Shown here piece by piece: positions 34,468-43,223 of a stretch of 54,078 bases of DNA. Source of the DNA: Bacteroidales bacterium (GTDB lineage Bacteria > Bacteroidota > Bacteroidia > Bacteroidales > UBA7960); contig SLQX01000089.1 of the NCBI GenBank assembly GCA_007131245.1, forward strand, positions 1 through 54,078, given 5' to 3'. A program made the translations under genes and the position numbers. Under the pieces are notes generated by a model that saw nothing but the letters and a program-made list of their open reading frames with translations, searched no databases and had not been told where the DNA came from. The number at the start of each line of letters is the position of its first letter. Position 1 is the first letter of the stretch.

Positions 34468-36486
34468 TTAGAACAAATTATCAATTAATTGATCACTAGC
34501 CACATTGGGCAAGGTAACTTTCAGATTGGGTTCAGCCTGCATAGCTCTTTTAATAGCAAAAACAGCTTCCTTATTGCGCGCCCAGCTGCGTCGGGCAATC
34601 CCATTGTTCACATCCCAGAACAACATGGAGCGCAACCTTCTGTGGGCATCTTCTGTTCCGTCCAGCAACATCCCAAAGCCACCATTGGTTACTTCACCCC
34701 AGCCAACTCCTCCACCATTATGAATAGAAACCCAGGTAGCACCTCTGAAACTGTCACCAATTACATTGTGAATGGCCATATCTGCCGTAAAGCTTGACCC
34801 GTCATATATATTGGAAGTTTCCCTGTAGGGTGAATCGGTGCCTGAAACGTCATGATGGTCGCGGCCCAGGATAACGGGACCGCTGATTTTGCCCTCCCTG
34901 ATGGCTTTATTAAAGGCTGCAGCTATACGAATCCGACCTTCTGCATCAGCATAAAGGATCCGTGCCTGGGAGCCTACAACCAGCTTATTCTCTTCCGCCT
35001 GCCTTATCCACAGCAAGTTGTCAGCAAGTTGTTGCTTAATTTCCTGGGGTGCGTGCTGCATCATTTCTTCAAGAACATCCCCTGCAATTTTATCCGTAAT
35101 TTTCAGATCTTGGGGATCAGAGGATGCACATACCCAGCGAAAAGGACCAAATCCAAAGTCAAAACACATGGGTCCCATTATATCCTGTACATAGGATGGG
35201 TATTTGTATTTTCCGTCTTCTTTGAAAATATCGGCTCCTGCCCTGCCTGCTTCCAGCAAAAAGGCATTACCATAATCCCAAAAATACATTCCCCTTTGAG
35301 TTAGCGTATTAATGGCATTCACGTGACGCACCAGGGATTGTTTTACTTTTTCTTTGAATTTTTCTGGCTCACTGGCCATCATATGATTGGCTTCTTCAAA
35401 ACTAACTCCCACCGGATAATAGCCTCCGGCCCATGGGTTGTGCAGTGAGGTTTGATCAGAACCCAGTTCCACATCCACCTCGTTTTCTACCAGCGCTTCC
35501 CACAAGTCAACGATGTTGCCCTGGTAAGCTATAGAAACAGCTTCTTTGCCAGCTTTGGCTTTCCGGATTCTGGGTATAATCATGTCCAGATCTTCGTATA
35601 ATTCATCAACCCAGCCTTGCGAATGACGTACATCCGTAGCTTTGGGATTCACTTCTGCAATAACACACACGGCACCTGCAATCACAGCGGCTTTGGGCTG
35701 TGCACCTGACATGCCTCCCAGTCCACTGGTTACAAATAATTTACCAGCCAGACCTTCTCCCCCCTTACTGAATTTCCGGCCTGCGTTCAATACTGTAATG
35801 GTGGTTCCGTGCACAATACCCTGTGGACCAATATACATAAAAGATCCGGCGGTCATCTGTCCATATTGTGTGGTTCCCAAAGCGTTGAAACGCTCCCAAT
35901 CATCAGGTTTGGAGTAATTGGGAATCATCATACCGTTGGTTACTACTACGCGCGGGGCATCTTTGTGCGAGGGAAACAGCCCCATGGGGTGACCAGAATA
36001 TAAAACCAGGGTTTGTTCATCATTCATTTCAGCCAGGTACTTCATACATAAAAGGTACTGGGCCCAGTTTTGAAAAACCGCCCCATTTCCACCATAGGTA
36101 ATAAGTTCATGAGGATGCTGGGCTACGGCGTAATCAAGGTTGTTGCTTAACATCAGCATTATGGCTGCTGCCTGCTTGGATTGGTGTGGAAAGTCGTCAT
36201 ACTTCCTGGCGTAAATTCTATAATCGGGGCGAAAACGATACATGTAAATACGCCCATAATCTTCCAGCTCCTGAAGAAACTCTTTGGCCAAAAACTGGTG
36301 ATGGTGCTCAGGGAAATAGCGAAGTGCATTTTTCAAAGCAAGCTTTTTTTCTTCCCTGCTTAGAATATCTTTGCGCTTAGGTGCATGATTCAGCTGAGGA
36401 TCATAAGGTTTGGGTGCCGGGAGTTCATCAGGTATACCCTGTAAGATTTGTCTGCGAAATTCTTCCTTGGTAATTTGTTTTTCCAT
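34468..36486 (-). CDS. hutU: Urocanate hydratase
   Basis: A 672-residue NAD+-dependent enzyme that hydrates urocanate to imidazolone propionate in histidine degradation. Recognisable stretches: YGGNGAVFQNWAQYLL, LYSGHPMGLFPSH, SGLGGMSGAQPKAAVIAG (NAD-binding Gly-rich), YVQDIMGPMCFDFGFGPFRW with the catalytic-region Cys, and SIHNGGGVGWGE near the end. It is longer than the roughly 555-residue Pseudomonas type and matches the length of the animal-type enzymes (about 676), with an N-terminal extension. No hutH, hutI or formiminotransferase gene is nearby, so the pathway is split. Single-gene unit with its own terminator. Confidence 0.96.
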   Translation of the reverse strand: MEKQITKEEFRRQILQGIPDELPAPKPYDPQLNHAPKRKDILSREEKKLALKNALRYFPEHHHQFLAKEFLQELEDYGRIYMYRFRPDYRIYARKYDDFPHQSKQAAAIMLMLSNNLDYAVAQHPHELITYGGNGAVFQNWAQYLLCMKYLAEMNDEQTLVLYSGHPMGLFPSHKDAPRVVVTNGMMIPNYSKPDDWERFNALGTTQYGQMTAGSFMYIGPQGIVHGTTITVLNAGRKFSKGGEGLAGKLFVTSGLGGMSGAQPKAAVIAGAVCVIAEVNPKATDVRHSQGWVDELYEDLDMIIPRIRKAKAGKEAVSIAYQGNIVDLWEALVENEVDVELGSDQTSLHNPWAGGYYPVGVSFEEANHMMASEPEKFKEKVKQSLVRHVNAINTLTQRGMYFWDYGNAFLLEAGRAGADIFKEDGKYKYPSYVQDIMGPMCFDFGFGPFRWVCASSDPQDLKITDKIAGDVLEEMMQHAPQEIKQQLADNLLWIRQAEENKLVVGSQARILYADAEGRIRIAAAFNKAIREGKISGPVILGRDHHDVSGTDSPYRETSNIYDGSSFTADMAIHNVIGDSFRGATWVSIHNGGGVGWGEVTNGGFGMLLDGTEDAHRRLRSMLFWDVNNGIARRSWARNKEAVFAIKRAMQAEPNLKVTLPNVASDQLIDNLF

Positions 36487-36695
36487 TCTATATATAATTT
36501 TTCCTGTCAGTAATCAGGTTTGTTAACTTCCTCAATAGCAAAGGTCGCATATTCAACCTTTCTGTTATTTACCCATATCTACACAAAATCAAAGTACTAT
36601 CTTTTCCAATAAAGTTTCTTTTTCCTGTTAAGGGGTAAAAAAACCTAAAAGAAAATATAAAGCGCACAAAAGTGGAAGGTATTACAGTGAAAAAA

Positions 36696-37121
36696 TTAAT
36701 CACACGATTCTACCCTTTCCACTTCAAAAGTGGTAAAATCCCAGGCAAATGTTTCCTTTTCCACATCATCGAGGGACATATCTTCTCTTGTAAAGCGCAA
36801 CCCTGCAAGCCCTCCCCTTCGGCTTTGTCCGGCTCTCAGGCACAGTTCATTCTTCTCACTTTCAAATACCAGGACGCCTTTTTCATAAAACCCAACTGAA
36901 AATGTCCACTTTACCGCATGTTCATCCTTGTTGGTAACCCTCAGGGCTAAAACAGCATCGCTGTCTCTGACTAAAATGTTAGACCGTTGCCACTTGTATT
37001 GTACATGAACACTGTCCTGTGTGCTAAACTCATTGTAACTCCTTTGGGCCTGAGCACTGGGAAATGCCAACAACAGGGTCAGCAACACCACTGTAACGTA
37101 TGCAAATAAATTTCTTTTCAT
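36696..37121 (-). CDS. Exported hypothetical protein
   Basis: A 141-residue protein with a clear signal peptide (MKRNLFAYVTVVLLTLLLAF, cleavage after AQAQ). The rest reads as a small beta-sandwich: VHVQYKWQRSNILVRDSD, LALRVTNKDEHAVKWTFSVG and CLRAGQSRRGGLAGLRFT. I do not recognise a family. It ends near a single Cys (ESCD), which with the earlier Cys could form a disulfide. It lies between hutU and the Dus gene on the same strand with about 200 bp and 38 bp gaps, so it may be co-transcribed with Dus. Confidence 0.68.
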   Translation of the reverse strand: MKRNLFAYVTVVLLTLLLAFPSAQAQRSYNEFSTQDSVHVQYKWQRSNILVRDSDAVLALRVTNKDEHAVKWTFSVGFYEKGVLVFESEKNELCLRAGQSRRGGLAGLRFTREDMSLDDVEKETFAWDFTTFEVERVESCD

Positions 37122-37159
37122 TTTGTAAAGCTTGATTGGTTCATAAATAGCTCTTTACG

Positions 37160-38149
37160 TTAAATATGCTTCAGCCCGGTTTTCCAGTGGTTTTCAATTT
37201 CATCATCGGAAGCCAATGGCAACGCTGTCAATTCGTCGGCAAAATTAACATAAGATTGTATATCATCACAAACTTTTAACCGGTGAAAATATTGCGTACC
37301 TCCTGAAAACATACCACTCATATAATACCAAACGGCTTTCATTTGCCCCAGCAATTTGTTTTTATTGGATGTTTTTTGATGAATGGCTTCAAAAAGTTCC
37401 TGATGAAAAGCTTTAACAGCCTCTCTTTTATGGTTGTCAGACAGGGAAAGCTGCTTGATTTGTGAGGACAAAAAGGGATTGATCAGTGCTCCGCGGCCCA
37501 ACATCCAGGAACGGATACCGGGAAATTGTTTTTGCAGTTGTGTATATTTGCTATGATGAAAAATATCTCCATTATAGGTAACAGGCGCTTTGGCTAATCC
37601 TATCAACTGCTCAAACAAATCCCTACGGGTGGCTCCTTTGTATCGCTGTATTCCGGTACGTGGGTGAATGATGATTTCTTTGATGGGATAGTCATTAAAT
37701 ACTTCCATAACTTTAAATAACTCATCGGGGCTGCGATACCCAAGACGGGTTTTTACAGAAATGTCAGTTTCTGTTCTGGAAAATATCTGGTCCATCATTT
37801 CACGTATCTTGTTGGGATAAGGGAGAATGCCACACCCCCGCATTTTATTAGCCAACCGTGAAAACGGACAACCCATGTTCCAATTGATATGCGAATAACC
37901 ATAAGAGGAAAGCACAGCAGCTATTTCAACAATCTCAGAAGCATTGATACTCACAAATTGAGGCACAAGAGGAATGGTGTTTTCATCCGCAGGCAATACG
38001 TCTCTAAACTTTGATAAGTTAATCTTTTGTGGGTTCACCCCCGATATAAATGGAGCAAAAGCACGGTCCATGCCAGGGAAATGGCGTCCAAAGGCATTAC
38101 GATAGATTTTATGGGTAACTCCCTGGAAGGGTGCAAGTGTCAGTTCCAT
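37160..38149 (-). CDS. tRNA-dihydrouridine synthase
   Basis: A 329-residue FMN enzyme that reduces uridines in the tRNA D-loop. Evidence: N-terminal ELTLAPFQGVTHKIYRNAF, the active-site Cys in NWNMGCPFSRLANKMRGCG, ISVKTRLGY, IIHPRTGIQRYKG, TYNGDIF and WMLGRGALINP (FMN phosphate site). I use the ATG at 38149, which gives the usual family start; an ATG at 38176 would add nine hydrophobic residues. Subfamily (DusA/B/C) cannot be fixed. It follows the TatD gene by 118 bp on the same strand. Confidence 0.93.
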   Translation of the reverse strand: MELTLAPFQGVTHKIYRNAFGRHFPGMDRAFAPFISGVNPQKINLSKFRDVLPADENTIPLVPQFVSINASEIVEIAAVLSSYGYSHINWNMGCPFSRLANKMRGCGILPYPNKIREMMDQIFSRTETDISVKTRLGYRSPDELFKVMEVFNDYPIKEIIIHPRTGIQRYKGATRRDLFEQLIGLAKAPVTYNGDIFHHSKYTQLQKQFPGIRSWMLGRGALINPFLSSQIKQLSLSDNHKREAVKAFHQELFEAIHQKTSNKNKLLGQMKAVWYYMSGMFSGGTQYFHRLKVCDDIQSYVNFADELTALPLASDDEIENHWKTGLKHI

Positions 38150-38267
38150 GAAAAATGTTATTTGTAAGCTCATCATGCCTGTAACTTTCTGAAGGAATGA
38201 AATAAGCCAGCTAAGTAAGTGTTTTCTTCAAATTAAGTTACAACATTGATTTTAGATGGTTTTACCT

Positions 38268-38945
38268 TTATTTTTTTGAAAAGACTTTTTCAAAATTGGC
38301 TTGTTGCCATTGCTTCAAATCGGCTTTTGTGATATTTTGTAATTCTGCAGCCCTTTGATATATCTCTTCAATTGTTCTCTTGCCGTCATCCGTTTCCAGA
38401 AAAATCGAGCCTGGATTTAATTTTTTCAGCACATTAGGGGCCCGCATTTTTTGCTCAAACAGGAATGGCCCGAATGATAGCATACAATTAGTATCCAGCA
38501 ATTGAGTTGCCATTTGTGGGCTGCTATTGAAACCATGAATAATCCATATCATTTCCGCTTTCATCTGCTTTTTTATTTTTACAATATCATTGTAAGCTTT
38601 AACGCAGTGAATAATCATGGGCTTGCGATATTCTTCTGAAATTCGCACCTGTTTGATGAAAATTTCTTCCTGGACTTCCAGGGGTGTTTTAATAGTTTTG
38701 TCTAATCCCGCCTCCCCCAAAGCAATTACCTCTTTTCTTTGAATAATCGTTTCGGTTTTAATCAACATCTCCTTTATTTCCGGGAAACCATCTTCTTCAA
38801 TGTGCCAGGGATGTAGACCACAGGAATAATATCTCCCCCCGGAAGGTTTATCCGGTAAAACAGCTTCTGTGGTGTGGGGGAACAGGTTCTGAATACAGAT
38901 GACATCCTGCTGACAATCCTTATGGGTGTGAATATTAATAAGCAA
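38268..38945 (-). CDS. TatD family metal-dependent hydrolase (TTG start)
   Basis: A 225-residue TIM-barrel hydrolase. Metal ligands: His6 and His8 in INIHTHK, Glu in ALGEAGLDK, His in IIHCVKAY and IIHGFNSS, and Asp in LETDDGK. The start must be the TTG at 38945: an in-frame stop lies three codons upstream and the next ATG would remove the metal motif. At 225 residues it is shorter than E. coli TatD (about 260). TatD proteins act as DNases or in quality control of translation products (a D-aminoacyl-tRNA deacylase role has been proposed); the role here is open. Confidence 0.87.
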   Translation of the reverse strand: MLINIHTHKDCQQDVICIQNLFPHTTEAVLPDKPSGGRYYSCGLHPWHIEEDGFPEIKEMLIKTETIIQRKEVIALGEAGLDKTIKTPLEVQEEIFIKQVRISEEYRKPMIIHCVKAYNDIVKIKKQMKAEMIWIIHGFNSSPQMATQLLDTNCMLSFGPFLFEQKMRAPNVLKKLNPGSIFLETDDGKRTIEEIYQRAAELQNITKADLKQWQQANFEKVFSKK

Positions 38946-39166
38946 ACCGGTTTACTTTATAGCTTTACTTTAGTAGTGTTTTCTGTATTTCTTTTATCGG
39001 TGATACATCAGGTAGATATATCTTCCGTGGATTTAACGATAAAACTGAAGAGCCTAAACCGCCTTAACAAGGTGTTGTTTCTATAGATGTTTTGCTACAT
39101 TTTTCCGGATAAGTGGTAAAAACTTAGCAAAATGATATCCGGGAGCCCATTGGTTTAATGGAGAAC

Positions 39167-39793
39167 CTAGTCAAGGCGGTATATCTCCATAATTTTATCC
39201 ATTTTTTGATCGAAATCAATTTTTAAGTCCTTCAGCATGCCCGTACGTATGTCAAACACCCAGCCATGTACCTGCAATTTTCGATCTTTATAGGCTCTTT
39301 GTACATCGGGTGTTTTAATAACGTTCATACACTGTTCCTGCACATTCAGCTCTACCAGCCTGTTGTATTTTTGTTCTTCATCATTAATGGCATTCAGTTC
39401 CCTGGCGTGTAGGCGGTAAACGTCACGAATATTGCGCAGCCAGGGATTAAGAATTCCTAAATCGGAAGATTGCATGGCAGCCTTAACTCCACCGCAATTA
39501 TAGTGGCCACAAACAATCACATGCTTTACTTTGAGATGACTTACCGCATAATTGATAACCGACATGGAGCTCAAATCGGTATTGGGAACCATATTGGCTA
39601 TATTGCGGTGTATGAACACATCACCGGGTTGAGCTCCCAGCAACTCCTCTGCGGTTACCCGGCTATCAGAGCAACCAATATACAGCACTTCAGGTTTTTG
39701 TCCACTGGAAAGGCTTTTAAAATAATCCGGATTTTTTGAAAGCTTCTCTGCAATCCATTGCTCATTGTGTTCAAATATTTTTTTCAGATCCAT
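39167..39793 (-). CDS. Beta-class carbonic anhydrase
   Basis: A 208-residue zinc enzyme that interconverts CO2 and bicarbonate. The zinc ligands are Cys41, His97 and Cys100 (YIGCSDSR and CGHYNCGG), and the Asp43-Arg45 catalytic dyad is intact. HRNIANMVPNTD is the usual beta-class stretch. No signal peptide, so cytoplasmic. It stands alone, 221 bp downstream of no minus-strand gene start and divergent from ggt. Bicarbonate supply for carboxylation in an anaerobe or capnophile is a reasonable role. Confidence 0.96.
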   Translation of the reverse strand: MDLKKIFEHNEQWIAEKLSKNPDYFKSLSSGQKPEVLYIGCSDSRVTAEELLGAQPGDVFIHRNIANMVPNTDLSSMSVINYAVSHLKVKHVIVCGHYNCGGVKAAMQSSDLGILNPWLRNIRDVYRLHARELNAINDEEQKYNRLVELNVQEQCMNVIKTPDVQRAYKDRKLQVHGWVFDIRTGMLKDLKIDFDQKMDKIMEIYRLD

Positions 39794-40008
39794 ATTATTG
39801 CTTTATATTAGAGTTTGTTAGGTTTTACGGGTTGCTATTCAGAAAGAGTAATGCTTGCAGGAATTGAGCTGGCTTTTTATACAAAAATATGCTTTGCTCT
39901 TATGGTTTTCTTTGTGCACTGTCCGCTGTATTCTGCGTCATCCCGACGAAATTACTATTTTTTTGTCAAAAACAGAGGGAAGTGTATCTGTTCGTATTGG
40001 CGATTCAC

Positions 40009-40016
40009 TATTTTTG
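40009..40016 (+). promoter_or_regulatory. -7 promoter element of gamma-glutamyltransferase gene
   Basis: TATTTTTG, 46 bp before the ATG at 40062. No clear -33 box. Confidence 0.45.
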
Positions 40017-40061
40017 TGATAACTAAGAATATATTAAACCAAAATCACCAAAAAAACTATC

Positions 40062-41753
40062 ATGAAAAAACTTTTACTCATATGGATGCTTGTATGCATC
40101 AGTCAACTAGCAGTTTTTGCACAGGACCGGATAACAGGTCACAACTTCGCTACACGCTCTGAAGTCATTGCTCAAAATGGAATGGCAGCCACCAGTCACC
40201 CCCTTGCTACCCAGGTAGCGCTGGATATTTTGAAAGATGGGGGTAGTGCCACTGATGCGGCTATCGCAGCTAACGCAGTTTTGGGGCTAATGGAGCCCAC
40301 CGGCTGTGGGATCGGTGGCGACTTGTTTGCCATTGTTTGGGATGCTGAGAGTCAACAACTCCATGGCTTGAACGCCAGTGGTCGTTCTCCGGAAAGTTTA
40401 ACCAGGGAGTACTTCCTTGAAAATGATTATGAATTCATTCCTTCTTTCGGAGCCCTTCCGGTAAGCGTTCCCGGTGCTGTTGACGGGTGGTTTGAGCTAC
40501 ACGACAAATTTGGGGTGCTGGATATGGAAAGTATTCTTGATCCTGCCATTAACTATGCCCGTGAAGGGTTTCCCGTTACAGAACTCATCGCTTATTACCT
40601 GGATCGCTCTGTCAGCCGTATCGGACATTTTCCCAATTTCAAGGAAACATACATGCCCACCGGAGAGATGCCCGCCAAAGGTGAGATTTTTCGCAACCCT
40701 TATCTTGCAAACACTTATGAGACCCTTGCCGAAGAAGGGCGGGATGCCTTTTACAAAGGCGATATTGCCCGCATCATAGAGGCTTATATCCATGAAAACG
40801 GAGGTTTTCTCAGCTATGAAGACATGGCTGCTCACTCCAGCGAGTGGGTGGATCCGGTTTCAACCAATTACAGAGGTTACGACATTTGGGAGCTACCCCC
40901 CAACGGACAAGGTATTGCAGCCCTGCAAATTCTCAACATTCTGGAGGGGTATGATATCGCCTCCAAGGGGCTCTACAGCAAAGAGTACATTCACCTGTTT
41001 GTGGAAGCCAAAAAACTGGCCTATGAAGACCGTGCCACCTATTATGCCGACATGGACTTTGCAAATGTTCCCCTGGAGCAGCTTATCTCAAAGGAATATG
41101 CCGATAAAAGAAGGCAACTCATTGACCCCGGTCGTGCTTCAACCCAACTTGAACCGGGACAACCCGAAGGACCCAATACCATTTACCTCACAACAGCCGA
41201 TAAAAATGGAAATATGGTATCACTCATCCAAAGCAACTACCGGGGTATGGGTAGCGGCATGACACCTCCCGAACTGGGTTTTGTATTGCAAAACCGTGGA
41301 GAGGGGTTCACCCTGGAGCCCAATCATCTTAATACTTATGAACCAGGAAAGCGCCCTTTTCACACCATTATACCCGCATTTATCACCCGCGATGGTGAGC
41401 CCTGGGTAAGCTTTGGAGTTATGGGGGGTGGCATGCAGCCACAGGGGCATGCGCAAATTGTAATAAATATGATCGATTTTGGAATGAACCTGCAGGAAGC
41501 TGGTGATGCACCAAGGATATACCACAGAGGTTCATCCCAGCCCACTGGCCAACAAATGACCGATGGTGGCGTCGTCATGCTTGAATCAGGTTTCCCTTAT
41601 GAAACCATAAGAGAGCTGGTAAAGATGGGCCATCAAATGCAATGGATTGTAGGTCCTTTTGGTGGATACCAGGCCATAATGTGGGATGCAGAAAACCAGG
41701 TGTATTATGGAGCCTCTGAATCCAGGAAAGATGGACAGGCAGCAGGCTATTAA
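40062..41753 (+). CDS. Gamma-glutamyltransferase family protein
   Basis: A 563-residue Ntn-hydrolase precursor with a signal peptide (about 1-20, ending VFAQ). It should self-cleave before Thr373 in NTIYLTTADKNGNMVSL to give large and small subunits. Other motifs: GGSATDAAIAANAVLGLMEP, GCGIGGDLFAIV, LNASGRSP, and LPPNGQGIAALQILNILEGY. The last places it in the subgroup with NGQG in place of the more usual SSGG. It should hydrolyse or transfer gamma-glutamyl groups from glutathione-like peptides in the periplasm. Substrate unproven. A terminator hairpin separates it from the convergent regulator gene. Confidence 0.93.
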   Translation: MKKLLLIWMLVCISQLAVFAQDRITGHNFATRSEVIAQNGMAATSHPLATQVALDILKDGGSATDAAIAANAVLGLMEPTGCGIGGDLFAIVWDAESQQLHGLNASGRSPESLTREYFLENDYEFIPSFGALPVSVPGAVDGWFELHDKFGVLDMESILDPAINYAREGFPVTELIAYYLDRSVSRIGHFPNFKETYMPTGEMPAKGEIFRNPYLANTYETLAEEGRDAFYKGDIARIIEAYIHENGGFLSYEDMAAHSSEWVDPVSTNYRGYDIWELPPNGQGIAALQILNILEGYDIASKGLYSKEYIHLFVEAKKLAYEDRATYYADMDFANVPLEQLISKEYADKRRQLIDPGRASTQLEPGQPEGPNTIYLTTADKNGNMVSLIQSNYRGMGSGMTPPELGFVLQNRGEGFTLEPNHLNTYEPGKRPFHTIIPAFITRDGEPWVSFGVMGGGMQPQGHAQIVINMIDFGMNLQEAGDAPRIYHRGSSQPTGQQMTDGGVVMLESGFPYETIRELVKMGHQMQWIVGPFGGYQAIMWDAENQVYYGASESRKDGQAAGY

Positions 41754-41762
41754 AACAAAAGG

Positions 41763-41800
41763 AAGATGGTGCGGCTTACAATTTTGAAGCCGCACATCTT
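41763..41800. terminator. Hairpin between convergent ggt-type and crp-type genes
   Basis: AGATGGTGCGGCTT pairs with AAGCCGCACATCT with one bulged base; a short T-rich stretch follows on the plus strand. Confidence 0.6.
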
Positions 41801-41819
41801 TAGGACTAGTATGCACCCA

Positions 41820-42506
41820 CTAACCACTTTTACTTATCAACTGAAGTTTATTTTTATCTTGAATAAGAATATCTTTTTTTTGAAGTTCCAACCAGCCCTC
41901 CCGTTCAAACTCTTTTAAAAATTTCACGGTACTTTCCTGTGTAATACCAGCAAAATCAGCTATATCCTGCCGCGTCAAACTAAGAAATACACCTTCAGCC
42001 AAAAACTCATCAGAAGACAGATAGCAAAGAGCTGATGCCAGCTTCCCACGCATTTGTTTGTAAGAGATATTTTTGATGATTTCCAATAATTGATTTTCAA
42101 TGCGGTAGTTTCTTGAAGTAATCATCATGGCAAATGTAGGATTTTTTATAAGTACCTGGCGTAAAGCTTCTTTGTTGAACATGCAAACACGGGTATCCTT
42201 CAAAGCCAGGCAAGAATAACTATAAGCCTCTTTCCCAAATATGGAAGAGAACCCCAGGAAATCTCCCTGCCGGGCAATGCTTAAGTTTACATGCTTGCGA
42301 GGACCAGCCTGGATGTACACTTTAGTTAATCCTTCAATAACATACATTACATGGGACGCAAATGCGCCTTCCTTGAGCAGGTTCTCCCCTTTTTCATACA
42401 ACAGTTCGGTTTTTTTTTGACTGAGGATTTCAAGCTCATTATCTGTTAGGTAATGAAAACAAGAGGCCAGGCTAAAATTTTTAAAGAATTTTTCTTGCGG
42501 AGTCAT
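41820..42506 (-). CDS. Crp/Fnr family transcriptional regulator
   Basis: A 228-residue protein with an N-terminal cyclic-nucleotide-binding-fold domain (about 20-145) and a C-terminal winged helix (about 155-215). The recognition region is LTRQDIADFAGITQESTVKF. It has none of the four-Cys cluster that binds Fe-S in Fnr. Its phosphate-binding cassette (GDFLGFSSIFGKEAYSYSCL) lacks the Arg-Ser of CRP, so neither cAMP nor oxygen sensing through a cluster is expected. It is divergent from the thioredoxin-like/trxB pair, a natural target by position. Ligand unknown. Confidence 0.92.
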   Translation of the reverse strand: MTPQEKFFKNFSLASCFHYLTDNELEILSQKKTELLYEKGENLLKEGAFASHVMYVIEGLTKVYIQAGPRKHVNLSIARQGDFLGFSSIFGKEAYSYSCLALKDTRVCMFNKEALRQVLIKNPTFAMMITSRNYRIENQLLEIIKNISYKQMRGKLASALCYLSSDEFLAEGVFLSLTRQDIADFAGITQESTVKFLKEFEREGWLELQKKDILIQDKNKLQLISKSG

Positions 42507-42638
42507 TGGTGTTGATAAATGTTATCTGAAAATGAAATACGAAGTTATTGAATTCTGGCAACATTGTTTTTATCATATTTCAACTTTCAACTTATGGAAT
42601 TACAACCACCCAAACAACATGTGCTTAGGGCTTTTACT

Positions 42639-42646
42639 TAATTTTG
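42639..42646 (+). promoter_or_regulatory. -7 promoter element of thioredoxin-like/trxB pair
   Basis: TAATTTTG in the 251-bp divergent region, about 110 bp before the ATG at 42758. No -33 TTTG is seen at the proper distance, which would fit an activator-dependent promoter. Confidence 0.45.
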
Positions 42647-42757
42647 TTCATGCTATTTTAAAATATTTCCCCTAAATAAAATCAACATAAACAAACTGAT
42701 TTTAGAGAAAAGAATAAATACCAAATAACCCTTTTAACAACTTTAAAACTATAAATT

Positions 42758-43108
42758 ATGACAATGTTACAAACCGCTCTGCATGAGATTGAAACTGCAG
42801 AAGAACTCAGGAAAATCATCGATGAACACGAAAATGTAATGGTGTGTCTGGGTCGAATGGGGCCAATGTGTATACCCGTATATGAAGCAATGGAAGAGTT
42901 GGAAGAGGAAAAAGACCACATCAAGTTTTATACAATGGCCTTTGACAATCCTGAGGGGAGCATCATCAGGGAAGATCCAGCCTGCCAGGATTTTATGGGA
43001 CTACCCTTTACCATGTATTACAAAAATGGCAAAGTTGCTCATGCTACCAGTAGTATTCAATCGATGGAGCAAATTAAAGATGTGTTAGAAAAACACTTTG
43101 AAAACTAA
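42758..43108 (+). CDS. Thioredoxin-fold protein lacking the CxxC motif
   Basis: A 116-residue protein. The thioredoxin fold is indicated by the helix TAEELRKIIDEHENV, the active-site-like VMVCLGRMGPMCIPVYEAM, the acidic helix after it, the cis-Pro segment FMGLPFTMYYKNGK and the C-terminal helix. However, the WCGPC position reads RMGPM, so neither active-site Cys is in place. The only nearby Cys are Cys30 and Cys38, eight apart. It precedes trxB by 115 bp on the same strand and is divergent from a Crp/Fnr-type regulator. It may be a specialised redox partner or a non-redox carrier. Family assignment good, function unknown. Confidence 0.83.
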   Translation: MTMLQTALHEIETAEELRKIIDEHENVMVCLGRMGPMCIPVYEAMEELEEEKDHIKFYTMAFDNPEGSIIREDPACQDFMGLPFTMYYKNGKVAHATSSIQSMEQIKDVLEKHFEN

Positions 43109-43223
43109 AGCATATTATTTATAAGGGAATGGCTTAAAGTTTTTGTGTAAAAATCTCCCAATAGTTTGGTAATCCCTTCTTTAAGCCTCCCTTTTTTTAC
43201 CTTATTTTTTTAATTATACGGAT

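Noticed and set aside
42507-42757. A classical FNR/CRP box in the divergent regulator region
   Set aside because: No TTGAT-N4-ATCAA or TGTGA-N6-TCACA type site is present; only a short AACATTGTT and a TTCAACTT direct repeat, too weak to call.
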